Position numbers and translations under genes: made by a program. Below, one piece after another: positions 17,684-26,521 of a stretch of DNA of 42,421 nucleotides. Every line of letters starts with the position of its first letter. The first letter of the stretch is position 1. Source of the DNA: CAISIP01 sp963974265 (GTDB lineage: Bacteria; Pseudomonadota; Gammaproteobacteria; Burkholderiales; Burkholderiaceae_C); contig CAXBDR010000005.1 of NCBI GenBank assembly GCA_963974265.1, forward strand, positions 1 through 42,421, given 5' to 3'. The notes beneath the pieces were generated by a model, which had not been told where the DNA came from, ran no database searches, and was given only the letters and a program-made list of their open reading frames with translations.

Positions 17684-19552
17684 TCAATAGGCCACATTGC
17701 GTTGCAGATCGTGCTGCACCGACGCAACCGATGCCCCCTGAAAGAACAGCCGCCCCCAAACCTCCAGCATCATCAGTTTACCTTCGAGTTTTCGATCCGC
17801 AGACGCAAACAGATGGTCGGCCTCGCGGCGCCCGAGCTGGAAGTGATCCGTCACGAAGCCGGTGTTGAAAAAGGCCCTGTCGACATGCATGCGTCGGAAC
17901 GCGGATACGTTGAAGCCACGCTTCTTGCGTTGGCTGAGCGTGTCGGGCAGGTACCGCTGCGCGACGCGGCGCAGCACCCATTTGTCACGGATGAACGGAT
18001 GGTCCCGCTCCCAGACAGTCGGCGAAAAGCGCAGCTTGAAGCGGGTCGGCATATTGATGGCGGTCGCCACCAGGTCTTCGTCAAGAAACGGAAACCGCGC
18101 CTCGAGGCTGGCCCGCATGCCCATGGTGTCGTTGCGATGCAACAATGTGCGCAGATGGTTGGACAACATGTCGACGCTGCGCACCCGCATGTCAGGCTTG
18201 CGCTCCATCCGCCTTGCATAGGTCTCCCGTGTATCACGCATGTCGAGAGGGACCTGGAACTGCCCGATCATGTCGGGGATCAGTTGCTGGCTGATGCCGG
18301 GACTCGCCCACATGCGCTCGCCGAGGACCGGAATCCTGTTCACCAGGCCACGCAAGCGATCCACCAGCTTGTCGTAGCGGGCCCACATCGGCTCCAGCGC
18401 CAGGTACTCATAGCCGAGAAAACATTCGTCGGACGCCTCGCCGGTCAACACGGCCTTGACGCCATGTTGGTGCACCAAAGATGACACCATCATGAACGGT
18501 ACGCTGTGCGGATGCCCGTAGAAAGGTTGCTCGTAATGCTGCATGACTTCTGGCGTCAAGCGAATGAAGTCGTCGTCATGCGCTTCGACGGTCAGCAGGT
18601 CGAGCTTCAGGTGCCGGGCCAGCGCGGACGCAGCATCGAACTCGCTCAAGGGCCCCACGACATTCGCATGGAAGATGGCGAGGTTGTTGTGGTACTTGGT
18701 TGCGATTGCCATCAACACCGACGAGTCCACGCCGCCACTGCACAACGCACCTACCGGGGTGTCCGCAAACATCATGCGCTGCACCGACTGATTGAGCAGT
18801 TCGTCCACCCGGTCAACTGCTTGCGCCGGCGTGAGCCGCTGAAGTTCCTCGGCCAGTGCCGGATCGAACATGTCGGCAACCTGGCAAAAGCTGTCCTGCG
18901 AGGTGGCCTGCCCGGGCCGTATCGTCGTCACGGTACCAGGCGGCACGATACCGATATTGGCGTAGAAGCCACTTCCACGGGTGGGCGCTCCGAAGTCCAT
19001 CAAGTACCGGATGATCTGCATGGAATTGGGTTGCGGCGTCACCCACGGCAGCATCGCCTTGATTTCGGATGCGAACACCAGTCTTTCGCCATCCTCGAAC
19101 ACATGCATCGGCTTGATGCCGAAACGGTCGCGCGCCAGGATCACGGTGCGAGTGTCGCGATCGAAGAACGCAAAAGAGAACATCCCCCGCAGTCGCGGCA
19201 AGGCCGCCACATGGCCCAGTTCGATCAGGCACTGCAGCAAGACTTCCGTGTCGCTGTGGGTACGGAACACCACGCCGCGCGCCATCAACTCCTCGCGCAA
19301 CTCCCGAAAGTTGTAGATCTCGCCATTGAACACCACGGCGTACCGGTTGCCCGCATCCCACATGGGTTGATCGCTGCGCGCATCGAGATCGACCAGCGAG
19401 AGCCGGGTATGCGCGAATCCGAATCCGGGTTCGCTGTGGACGCCGTGCCCGTCCGGTCCGCGATGGGCGATCTGGCGCGCCGATGCCATCAATCGGGCCT
19501 TGTCCGGAACGTGGGTGCCGTCCTTGAAAATCACACCGAAGATGCCACACAT
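17684..19552 (-). CDS. asnB: Asparagine synthetase (glutamine-hydrolysing) type amidotransferase
   Basis: 622 residues, full family length. The chain starts MCGIFGVIF, so the glutaminase nucleophile Cys2 is present after removal of Met1; HRGPDG and FNGEIYN complete the glutamine-binding domain. The synthetase domain has SGGVDSS at 272-278. It should transfer glutamine-derived ammonia to an ATP-activated carboxylate, aspartate in true AsnB. It is first in the minus-strand unit, 69 bases upstream of the NRPS start, so the two are probably co-transcribed. Related amidotransferases are recurrent in exosortase A loci, and related proteins amidate uronic acids in O-antigens, so a glycan or peptide carboxylate is as likely a substrate as aspartate. 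Confidence 0.9.
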   Translation of the reverse strand: MCGIFGVIFKDGTHVPDKARLMASARQIAHRGPDGHGVHSEPGFGFAHTRLSLVDLDARSDQPMWDAGNRYAVVFNGEIYNFRELREELMARGVVFRTHSDTEVLLQCLIELGHVAALPRLRGMFSFAFFDRDTRTVILARDRFGIKPMHVFEDGERLVFASEIKAMLPWVTPQPNSMQIIRYLMDFGAPTRGSGFYANIGIVPPGTVTTIRPGQATSQDSFCQVADMFDPALAEELQRLTPAQAVDRVDELLNQSVQRMMFADTPVGALCSGGVDSSVLMAIATKYHNNLAIFHANVVGPLSEFDAASALARHLKLDLLTVEAHDDDFIRLTPEVMQHYEQPFYGHPHSVPFMMVSSLVHQHGVKAVLTGEASDECFLGYEYLALEPMWARYDKLVDRLRGLVNRIPVLGERMWASPGISQQLIPDMIGQFQVPLDMRDTRETYARRMERKPDMRVRSVDMLSNHLRTLLHRNDTMGMRASLEARFPFLDEDLVATAINMPTRFKLRFSPTVWERDHPFIRDKWVLRRVAQRYLPDTLSQRKKRGFNVSAFRRMHVDRAFFNTGFVTDHFQLGRREADHLFASADRKLEGKLMMLEVWGRLFFQGASVASVQHDLQRNVAY

Positions 19553-19807
19553 GGTTGCTTACACCCCTGTTCAACGCGCTTCTGCCTAGCTTGCACTATA
19601 GCCCCCGGCTTCTGCCCGCTTCTGCCGGCTTCTGCCTGCTTCCGCAGATACCCGGGTCGACGCAGGTGCAACGGGCGGTTGTCAGTATGATCGCAGGCAC
19701 CGCTCCGCTGCTGCGTCGATGTCGCGGCAAAACCCAGGCCAACGCCGGCATCCATTGGTGCAGTTCCGCGCGCGGCGGGCATTTTTTGAGAAGGTCAACC
19801 CGACAAT
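19553..19807. promoter_or_regulatory. Divergent control region between asnB-NRPS unit and FemAB/GNAT unit
   Basis: 255 bases between opposite 5' ends. Leftward, TATAGT (complement of 19595-19600) lies 43 bases before the asnB start and could be a -10 box, but no -35 match sits at the right distance; a phased repeat occupies that place instead. Rightward, TTGAGA near 19787 has no convincing partner -10. Confidence 0.4.
19578..19647. repeat. 10-bp-phased direct repeats GCTTCTGCC upstream of asnB
   Basis: GCTTCTGCC occurs exactly at 19578, 19608, 19618 and 19628, with a degenerate copy GCTTCCGCA at 19638. All start positions are in the same 10-base phase, that is, one face of the helix. The cluster covers the place where the -35 box of the asnB promoter candidate would be, which suggests a regulator-binding array rather than coding sequence. 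Confidence 0.6.
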
Positions 19808-21535
19808 ATGAATGGCACGATGGAAAGCCTGTTGCATGGTCCTGCGGCAACCGCGCTGCTGCGCGATGACCGATTCCTGTCGCAATGGGGCGCACTGCTC
19901 GCCCGCTGCCCGCATGCAACGGCGTACCAGTCGCCGGGATTCCTTTGCGCATGGTATGCGGCGTACGCGTCGCAATGGCAACCCGTCATCGCCCTGGCCC
20001 GCGATGGTGCAGGCGAACTCGATGGTCTCTGGCTGTTGGCCTATGACTCGGCCGCTCGCAATCTGGCTCATGCTGGCACGCACCAGGCGGAATACCAGAC
20101 ATGGCTCGCCGCGCCCGGAGCCGATGCAGCGTTCATCGAAGCCGCCTGGTCGCAGCTCAAACGCGAGTTGGAATTCGCCACGCTCAGTTTCAAGTTCCTG
20201 CCGCGCCAGGGCCTTGCCGAGACCTTGTCGAATATCGATGGCATGCGCCATTGCATCCATGTGCGCAGCCATCGACGCCCGCTGTTGACGCTGGACGCCG
20301 ACGCGGTGAAGGCCTCGTTTGCCAAGAAAAGCAACAAGAGTCGCGTCAACCGGCTCAAGCGGCTCGGCACAGTCGCCTTCCGCAAGGTAACCGATCCGAT
20401 CGAGCTCGATCGCATCTTCGATACTTTGATTGGCTACTACGACTTTCGGCAGGGCGCCGTCAACAGCAGCGTGCCATTCCAGGAGGACCCGTACAAGCGC
20501 GATTTCCATCGGGAACTGCTGCGCAATGGCACCAGCGGCGCATACATCACGGTCACGTTTCTCGACGAAGAGCCGATTGCGGCATTCTGGGGCGCCGACA
20601 GCGGTGACACGGTGCACCTCGGCATGTTGTTCTACTCGCCATTCCTTGCGGAGCACTCCCCCGGAAAGCTGCACATCATGGACCTGAGTCTGCAACTGCT
20701 CCGCGACGGCAAGAGCGCGCTGGACCTGACACCTGGCGGCGACGCATGGAAGGATCGTTTCGCCAACGACCACGATATCGTTCTGGAAGTGACGGTCCAT
20801 GTATCGGCCATGAACCGGAAACTGGCCGCCGGCAAAGAGACCGTGCTGCGATGGGGTCGTCGTTGCGTCACATCTGCCGGCCTGTCTCCGGCACAGCTGA
20901 AATCTCTGGCGGCCAAGCTCCCCCGTGTCAGGATATCGTCCGTCTTGCGCAAGCTGACGGGCTGGATCAACGCCGACCGCGAGTTCCGCGTCTACCGGGC
21001 AAACCGTGCGCTGGCCGGCACGCAGCGGCAACAGGACACGCGTGTACAGCGCAACGCATTGCCGGACCTCCTGGCTTTCCAGCCCGGCGAGTCCTGGCAG
21101 AGCCGCGACGGGTTTCTCTCCAGCGCGCTGTCGCGCCTCGAGCACGGCACCGTCGCCTACACCGTGGCCATGGACAACCGACTGGCACACGTGGGCTGGC
21201 TCGCACATGGCACAACGTCCTATATGACAGAAGTCGGGCAGTCGATCACGTTCCCGCCAGGCAGTGTCGCGTTCTTCGATTTCTACTCGCACCCTGACTT
21301 CAGGGGTCGGGGACTCTACCGCACCACGATCCGGCACATGCTGGGCGAAGCGTTTGCCGATGACGCCGTCGAGTACGCCTACATTTCGGTCCTGGCGGAC
21401 AATGGCCCGTCGCGCCACGTCATCGAAACCTTGGGATTCGAATACCAGGGGTCGTTCCATTGGCAGCGCCGTTTCGGCAAGGTGCGCAAGTGGGCCAGCC
21501 CCTCGTTCACATCTTCCGAGGTCGCGCATGCATGA
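19808..21535 (+). CDS. Two-domain protein: FemAB-like N-terminus fused to C-terminal GNAT domain
   Basis: 575 residues, much longer than single FemAB-like proteins. Residues 1 to about 330 form an Acetyltransf_6 or FemAB-like domain: a basic KKSNKSRVNRLKRLG segment, then PIAAFWGADSGDTVHLGM and a conserved KLHIMDLSLQLL helix. A linker of about 90 residues is followed by a second acyltransferase domain (about 430-575) with the acetyl-CoA pyrophosphate loop HPDFRGRGLYRTTI and a typical GNAT ending ADNGPSRHVIETLGFEYQG. The gene starts the rightward unit divergent from asnB and overlaps the deacetylase by eight bases. It could carry out two sequential acyl transfers, or the second domain could modify what the first has bound; donors are unknown. 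Confidence 0.82.
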   Translation: MNGTMESLLHGPAATALLRDDRFLSQWGALLARCPHATAYQSPGFLCAWYAAYASQWQPVIALARDGAGELDGLWLLAYDSAARNLAHAGTHQAEYQTWLAAPGADAAFIEAAWSQLKRELEFATLSFKFLPRQGLAETLSNIDGMRHCIHVRSHRRPLLTLDADAVKASFAKKSNKSRVNRLKRLGTVAFRKVTDPIELDRIFDTLIGYYDFRQGAVNSSVPFQEDPYKRDFHRELLRNGTSGAYITVTFLDEEPIAAFWGADSGDTVHLGMLFYSPFLAEHSPGKLHIMDLSLQLLRDGKSALDLTPGGDAWKDRFANDHDIVLEVTVHVSAMNRKLAAGKETVLRWGRRCVTSAGLSPAQLKSLAAKLPRVRISSVLRKLTGWINADREFRVYRANRALAGTQRQQDTRVQRNALPDLLAFQPGESWQSRDGFLSSALSRLEHGTVAYTVAMDNRLAHVGWLAHGTTSYMTEVGQSITFPPGSVAFFDFYSHPDFRGRGLYRTTIRHMLGEAFADDAVEYAYISVLADNGPSRHVIETLGFEYQGSFHWQRRFGKVRKWASPSFTSSEVAHA

Positions 21536-22595
21536 GTTCAAGTTGCTCTTTCTGCAGGCCTGCAAGTGGGTCGGGCTGTTTCGCCTTGCCCAATGGTTGA
21601 CGCGCGGTCGACTGAAGATCCTGTGTTATCACGGGTTCGAACTGGCCGACGAGGCCGCGTTTCGCCCCAAGCTGTTCATCCGAGGCCAACAGTTCGCACG
21701 GCGTCTCGAGGCGATCGCGCGATACGGCTTGCACGTATTGCCCCTTGACGAAGCCGTTGCGCGACTGTACGCACGCAACCTGCCGGACAACGCTCTGGTG
21801 ATCACCATCGACGACGGGTTCGAATCCGTGCATCGCGTCGCGGTGCCCCACTTGCGTCGCCACCGTTACCCAGCCACCGTCTACGTCACGACGTATTACG
21901 TACAACACGCCAATCCGGTCTTTCGTCTTGCGGTGCAATACATGTTCTGGAAGACGACTTGCACCCGGCTCGATCTGGTCGACCTCCCATGGAGCCAGGA
22001 TCGTTCGGTGGACATGAGCGATCCCGCACAGCGAGACCGCGCGATGTGGGACTGCATCCGCCATGGGGAACGTGCCGATGCGACCGAGCAGGAGCGTTGC
22101 CAACTGTGCGAGAACATCGGGCGCTTGCTGGACACGCCGTATGACGACATCGTCCAGTCACGCATGCTGCACCTGATGGCGCCGCAGACGCTGCGCACAT
22201 TGAACGCCGACCGTGTCAGCGTCGAACTTCATACCCATCGACACACCTTTTCGGGCGACGACGCGCAGCGCGCGGAACGCGAGATTGCCGACAACCGCGC
22301 AGCCCTTCGGCAATGGATCGCGCACGAACCTCGGCATTTTTGTTATCCCAGCGGACTGTGGGAAGAGCGCCAATGGCAATGGCTCGACTCCATGCAGGTG
22401 AAGAGCTCCACCACCTGTGTGCCAGGCCTGAACTCCCACGCAACGCCGCGACACGCGCTGCGCCGCTTCCTGGATGGCGAAAACATCCACCAACTGGAGT
22501 TCGAGGCGGCGTTATGCGGCTTCTCGGATCTGCTCAGATCCGCGCGCGCGCTGATGCGCGTCGGACGTACGTCAAGCCCCGGCCCGATGAATTGA
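21528..22595 (+). CDS. Polysaccharide deacetylase (CE4/NodB-like)
   Basis: 355 residues from the ATG at 21528. The frame is open further upstream, but that part lies inside the preceding gene, and the ATG overlaps its stop by eight bases, so this is the natural coupled start. The CE4 metal motif reads TIDDG at 93-97, with a histidine-rich ELHTHRHTFSGD later that supplies the zinc ligands. An early ILCYHGFEL strand is typical of the family. These enzymes remove N-acetyl groups from polysaccharide or lipid-linked sugars. There is no clear cleavable signal peptide, so action on a lipid-linked intermediate is possible. It is one of three deacetylases in the window. Confidence 0.88.
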   Translation: MHEFKLLFLQACKWVGLFRLAQWLTRGRLKILCYHGFELADEAAFRPKLFIRGQQFARRLEAIARYGLHVLPLDEAVARLYARNLPDNALVITIDDGFESVHRVAVPHLRRHRYPATVYVTTYYVQHANPVFRLAVQYMFWKTTCTRLDLVDLPWSQDRSVDMSDPAQRDRAMWDCIRHGERADATEQERCQLCENIGRLLDTPYDDIVQSRMLHLMAPQTLRTLNADRVSVELHTHRHTFSGDDAQRAEREIADNRAALRQWIAHEPRHFCYPSGLWEERQWQWLDSMQVKSSTTCVPGLNSHATPRHALRRFLDGENIHQLEFEAALCGFSDLLRSARALMRVGRTSSPGPMN

Positions 22596-22968
22596 GCCAT
22601 GCGGCGTGATCGCTTCAGACCCGCACGCGCTAGACCAGTCAGGTGGGAGCGCTCGACCCGGCTCAGCCCTTTCGGGAGGCTGGCCGCTTCACGAAGGAGC
22701 TTGGCGCCATCGCCATCGCGCGCATCCCGGGATACGTCGACGGTTGCGGTTCTCCGATCGCCGGAAGCACCGTCGACTGTGGGCTTGCCGACGGCCGCAA
22801 TCGAGTGCGAACGATACGGGTCATGCCCTGGCGTGGGCGAGACCCCGGCGCGTCATGGCTGGGCAGTACGGTACACCGTGCCGACAGGTGCCGTCCCGTG
22901 CCAGCCGTTACCCGCGAGTGGGCTACAGTTGAACCGACGGGCGCAGGTGTTTCGCCGCAGGAGGATTC
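22596..22968 (+). other. 373-base gap without a recognisable gene; holds the leader of the methyltransferase gene
   Basis: Short frames run through this stretch in several phases, but none has a ribosome site, codon bias or a recognisable motif. Near the right end are a 12-base palindrome ACGGTACACCGT (22868-22879), the phased GTGCC repeats, a TACAGT hexamer at 22924-22929 that may be a -10 box, and the ribosome site AGGAGG at 22959-22964. Its length and these signals suggest an independent promoter for the methyltransferase. Confidence 0.45.
22878..22907. repeat. Three 10-bp-phased GTGCC repeats
   Basis: GTGCC begins at 22878, 22888 and 22898, exactly ten bases apart, ending about 20 bases before the putative -10 box of the methyltransferase gene. 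Spacing and position resemble an activator-binding array, but the unit is short and the DNA is GC-rich. Confidence 0.4.
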
Positions 22969-23721
22969 ATGGAACTTACCGACTACCGCAACAGTGACTC
23001 CGAACAGGCGCGCATCGCAGATCTGATGCGCATGGCACCCGCCGTTGGGGCCAGCGCGCTGGATGTTGGTGCGCGCGACGGCTACCTGTCGAAACTGCTC
23101 GCAAAACGCTTCGAACAGGTCACCGCACTGGACCTGACCCTCCCGGAGTTCGATTTCCCGCGCGTGACCTGCGTACAAGGCGATATCACCGCGCTGCAAT
23201 TTGCCGATGCCAGCTTCGACCTCGTGTTCTGCGCCGAGGTACTCGAGCACATTCCATCGAACTTGCTGGCCACCGCCTGTCGCGAGCTGGCGCGTGTCAG
23301 CAAGAACCACGTCCTGATTGGCGTTCCCTACAGGCAGGACATCCGGCTAGGCCGCACGACCTGCGGCCATTGCGGCGGAATCAATCCGCCATGGGGACAT
23401 GTCAACACCTTCGACGAGCACCGGTTGGCCGGGTTGTTCCCGGGTTTCACCGTAGCATCGCAGTCCTTCGTAGGGACCAATGCCGCCGCCACCAACAATC
23501 TGTCCACCTGGCTGATGGACCTCGCCGGTAATCCTTATGGAACCTATGTTCAGGACGAGCCCTGCATCCATTGCGACCACAAGCTCCTGCCACCACCCGA
23601 ACGGCGGCTGTGGCAGAAGATCGCCACCAAGTTGGCCTTTGCCGGTACACGACTGCAAAAGCCGTTCCTCAAGCCTCATGGCAACTGGATTCACATTCTG
23701 TTGACGCGGCAAGCCCCCTGA
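22969..23721 (+). CDS. Class I SAM-dependent methyltransferase
   Basis: 250 residues with a Methyltransf_11-type fold. Motif I is LDVGARDGYLSKLL, the acidic end of strand 2 is ALDLTLPE, and motif IV/post-I region is FDLVFCAEVLEHIP. It should methylate a small molecule or sugar using S-adenosylmethionine. The C-terminal half has CGHCGGINPPWGHVNTFDE and further cysteine/histidine pairs (CIHCDH), which might bind a metal. A strong AGGAGG lies four bases before the ATG. It stands alone, after a 373-base gap, and ends at a hairpin shared with the convergent flippase gene. O-methylation of a glycan sugar is the contextual guess. Confidence 0.88.
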   Translation: MELTDYRNSDSEQARIADLMRMAPAVGASALDVGARDGYLSKLLAKRFEQVTALDLTLPEFDFPRVTCVQGDITALQFADASFDLVFCAEVLEHIPSNLLATACRELARVSKNHVLIGVPYRQDIRLGRTTCGHCGGINPPWGHVNTFDEHRLAGLFPGFTVASQSFVGTNAAATNNLSTWLMDLAGNPYGTYVQDEPCIHCDHKLLPPPERRLWQKIATKLAFAGTRLQKPFLKPHGNWIHILLTRQAP

Positions 23722-23754
23722 TGCGGCTTTGCATGGCTGACCCCATGCGATCAG
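23718..23754. terminator. Bidirectional hairpin overlapping the stops of two convergent genes
   Basis: GCATGG (23731-23736) pairs with CCATGC (23743-23748) over a six-base loop, and outer arms CTGAT (23718-23722) and ATCAG (23750-23754) pair beyond an asymmetric internal loop. The arms include the stop codons of the methyltransferase and the flippase, so one hairpin could end both transcripts. There is no T-run. Confidence 0.45.
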
Positions 23755-25193
23755 TTACGCGAAGGCCTGAGCTTTTGCCACATCACGACGAACTCCTCTC
23801 GCAGGGGGTGCCGCGACAACCAGACGCCGGCAACGAACCCGGCCAGGCCGGTCAGTCCACCAAGCAGCAACGGTTGCAGCACACCGACGGGAACGGGGCC
23901 ATACACCCACACGGCCATGGCCGGTCCGACTGCCGCACAACAGGCGACACATCCGCTGCGCCCGAAGACGCGCCACAACGCCGGCAAGGGCACATTCACG
24001 TGCCGCACCGTGGTGCGCAACCAGATGACGGCAGTCACGGCGGCCGCCGCCGTCATGGCAATGCCGACGCCCATGAGACCTTGCGACGCACCAATGACGA
24101 CCAAGGCCACGCTTTGTACGGCACTCGCCACCGTGACACGCGCGATCGACGACACGGCCCCCGAAGAGAGCAGAGCGGTCTGGCACAAGGCGGCCGGAAC
24201 GGTGAATGCCATGGCCGCCGCGAGTATCCGGGCGAGATCGACCGACTCGCCCCACTGGTCGCCGTACAGCACACGGATCACCGGGGACGCCAGGCAGATG
24301 ATGCCCAGGCAAAACGACCAGCCGAACGCCGTGACATAGGCCGTCGCCTTGAGAAAGGGCTCTGCATAACAGCCCTGCTCCCGCGACTTCTTGGCAAACC
24401 ACGGCAGACAGACGGCAGCGACGGCATCGACAAACAGCCGGTGGAACATCTGCACCAGGCCACTGGAGCGCGAATAGAGCCCGGCCGCCGTCAACCCTTG
24501 CAACTTGCCAACCAGCAACTCGGGCGCTCCATTGGCAATGACCGTGACGATGGTGCTTCCGGTCAACCTTGAACCAAAGGCCAATACCCGCCGGATCTCC
24601 TCGACCCCTGGCAACCAGGGAAACGACCGGGGCCGAAAATACACTGCCACCAGCGCATTCACGAAGGTGGACGTCAAGGCGCCATAAGCCAGGCTGATGG
24701 CGCCCAGGTCATGCCACGCCAACCAGACAGACACCATGGCGCCGCATGTCGACGACGAGAACCGCATCAGTGCGACATGGTTGAACCGCATCTCGCGCAT
24801 GAGCCATGCATAGGTGAGAGATCCGAACGGATTGATGGCATAGCTAAGCGCGACCACCAGCATGATGTCGCGCATGCGCGGCTCGTCATAAAACGCGGCA
24901 ACGGGACGACTGGCCAGGAATACGAGAATGGCCAACGCCAAACCCAGTCCCAGTTGTACCGCCCACACAGCGCGAATCCGCGTCGTGGTCAGATCGCGCT
25001 CCTGGACCAGATACTGGCCGGCGCCGAGATCTCGAACGGTGTTGACGAAGACGAGCAACACCATCGTCACCGAAAAGACACCCAGTTCCTCCGGAGTCAA
25101 CAGCCGTGCAATGAGCATCGACGACACGATGCTGACGAACAGAGTGGCGTAGCGGTCGAGAAAAGAAAAGACCAAGGACAGACGGGTGGACAT
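23751..25193 (-). CDS. Oligosaccharide flippase, MOP (Wzx-like) superfamily, second copy
   Basis: 480 residues with repeated hydrophobic segments consistent with 12-14 membrane helices. SFLDRYATLFVSIVSSMLIARLL and TPEELGVFSV are the usual opening of this transporter class. It is the distal gene of a leftward pair with the glycosyltransferase 75 bases upstream, which suggests that the pair assembles and translocates a lipid-linked glycan. It is clearly different in sequence from the flippase at 7807-9240, so the two are not a recent duplication. Confidence 0.92.
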   Translation of the reverse strand: MSTRLSLVFSFLDRYATLFVSIVSSMLIARLLTPEELGVFSVTMVLLVFVNTVRDLGAGQYLVQERDLTTTRIRAVWAVQLGLGLALAILVFLASRPVAAFYDEPRMRDIMLVVALSYAINPFGSLTYAWLMREMRFNHVALMRFSSSTCGAMVSVWLAWHDLGAISLAYGALTSTFVNALVAVYFRPRSFPWLPGVEEIRRVLAFGSRLTGSTIVTVIANGAPELLVGKLQGLTAAGLYSRSSGLVQMFHRLFVDAVAAVCLPWFAKKSREQGCYAEPFLKATAYVTAFGWSFCLGIICLASPVIRVLYGDQWGESVDLARILAAAMAFTVPAALCQTALLSSGAVSSIARVTVASAVQSVALVVIGASQGLMGVGIAMTAAAAVTAVIWLRTTVRHVNVPLPALWRVFGRSGCVACCAAVGPAMAVWVYGPVPVGVLQPLLLGGLTGLAGFVAGVWLSRHPLREEFVVMWQKLRPSRN

Positions 25194-25267
25194 GACAGGT
25201 ATTCAGCGGACGTTTCGGCCAGGCAACCCGGGTCGGGCCGCCCGTGCGCCGCAGTCGGTGGGCGATT

Positions 25268-26521
25268 TCACCGTTGCGCCGAGCCGACGACGCGCGCGAA
25301 CAGTTCTGCCATGGACCTGGAGCGCCCTTGCCGCGACGCGGCTTGCACTGCCTGGGCCGACGCCAGCTCCGCGGATCCGTCGCGTACGTCGCGAAGGAAT
25401 CGCAACAACAACGCGCTGATCTCGTCGATTGCATCAATGGGCGCGATGGCAGATAGTCCAGCATCGCGCAGCACCTGCGCCGTGTCTCCGCGCGGGTCGG
25501 TCAACCCGAGGATGGGCGTGCCCGCCCGCAGGTACTCGTAGACCTTTGCGGGGATCTGCGCATTGCAGTTGCTCGCCTGCATGACCAGCAGGCCGTCCAC
25601 CGCCATCATTTCGGCCAGCGCCTCGCGGTAGGCGATTGCCGGTGCCAGTTCAATCACGGCGTCAAGGCCGTGCTCGCGTGCCAGGCCACGCAACAGCCCA
25701 TCGTGAACGGCCGCCCGAAATCGGATGCGCAGGTCGTCTGGCTGCAACTGGCCGGACTTCAGCAACTGTCCGACAGCAGCGAACAACTGCGTCGGATCGC
25801 GTTCGGACGGATAGACGATGCCACTGTGCAAAAGTACCAGAGGGCGGCCTGCCGACGCGGATCGACGGGGTGCAAGGGCACTTGCAGCGGAAAAGCTCTC
25901 CTCGTCGAAACCGTTCTCCAGCACGACCGTCCGCTCGGCTGCCAATGGATAACGTTGGCGATAGTCCTGGGCGGCCCCTGGCGTCGTGAACACGCACAAG
26001 GCTGCGTTTTCGGCTGCGCCTTGTTCGATCCGCAGGAAATGGCTGCGAGTCACCGGGTCCGGCGGGTAGTCCACCTGCGCCATGGGATCGCGGAAGTCCG
26101 CGACCCATGGGATTCCACTGCTGCGATGCAGCGCCTGGGCAATGACGTGTGCGGTGGCAATCGGGTAGGTCGACCAGATCACATCCGGCCTGAACTCCCG
26201 GATCATCTTCCTGCCTTCGCGGATGCCGGCGAACTTCCAGCTGATCCATCGGTCTGGTCTGGCCATCCACGCCAGGTAACGGCCTCCCAGTGTCAGATGA
26301 CGCGCCGTGTCGAGCGCGAACGGACGCCTGACGACCATGTCAGGCGGGACCTCGCGCATCAGGTCGGCACTCGTCAATTCGTATGCTCTCGGGTCGGCAC
26401 TCAGAACCAGGGGCTGCCAGCCCAGCGCCGGCAGATGCTGCGCGAAACGCAGCGTGCGCTGAATGCCACTGCTTCCCGCCAAGGGTGGGAAGTGGTAGGC
26501 CACCATCAAGACTCGCTTCAC
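25268..26521 (-). CDS. Glycosyltransferase, GT-B fold (family 4-like)
   Basis: 417 residues. The N-terminal domain begins KRVLMVAYHFPPLAGSSG, the glycine-rich loop of GT4-like enzymes, and the C-terminal domain has VYEYLRAGTPILGLTDPRGD, the nucleotide-sugar phosphate contact region. It would transfer a sugar from a nucleotide donor to a lipid-linked or glycan acceptor at the cytoplasmic membrane face. The start is GTG at 26521, with AGGAG just upstream. It heads a leftward unit with the flippase. This is the only clear glycosyltransferase in the window, so others for the same glycan must lie outside it. Confidence 0.9.
   Translation of the reverse strand: MKRVLMVAYHFPPLAGSSGIQRTLRFAQHLPALGWQPLVLSADPRAYELTSADLMREVPPDMVVRRPFALDTARHLTLGGRYLAWMARPDRWISWKFAGIREGRKMIREFRPDVIWSTYPIATAHVIAQALHRSSGIPWVADFRDPMAQVDYPPDPVTRSHFLRIEQGAAENAALCVFTTPGAAQDYRQRYPLAAERTVVLENGFDEESFSAASALAPRRSASAGRPLVLLHSGIVYPSERDPTQLFAAVGQLLKSGQLQPDDLRIRFRAAVHDGLLRGLAREHGLDAVIELAPAIAYREALAEMMAVDGLLVMQASNCNAQIPAKVYEYLRAGTPILGLTDPRGDTAQVLRDAGLSAIAPIDAIDEISALLLRFLRDVRDGSAELASAQAVQAASRQGRSRSMAELFARVVGSAQR

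Noticed and set aside
13865..18484. Plus-strand frames of about 635 and 719 codons opposite the NRPS and asnB
   Set aside because: They are mirror frames of clear NRPS and amidotransferase sequence; the translations are Arg/His/Gln-rich and resemble no family.
19682..21565. Minus-strand frame of about 627 codons opposite the FemAB/GNAT gene
   Set aside because: The plus strand encodes two recognisable acyltransferase domains there; the antisense translation has none.
22596..22968. Possible small gene in the gap before the methyltransferase
   Set aside because: Frames of 108-132 codons exist, but they lack ribosome sites and motifs, and overlap each other in several phases.
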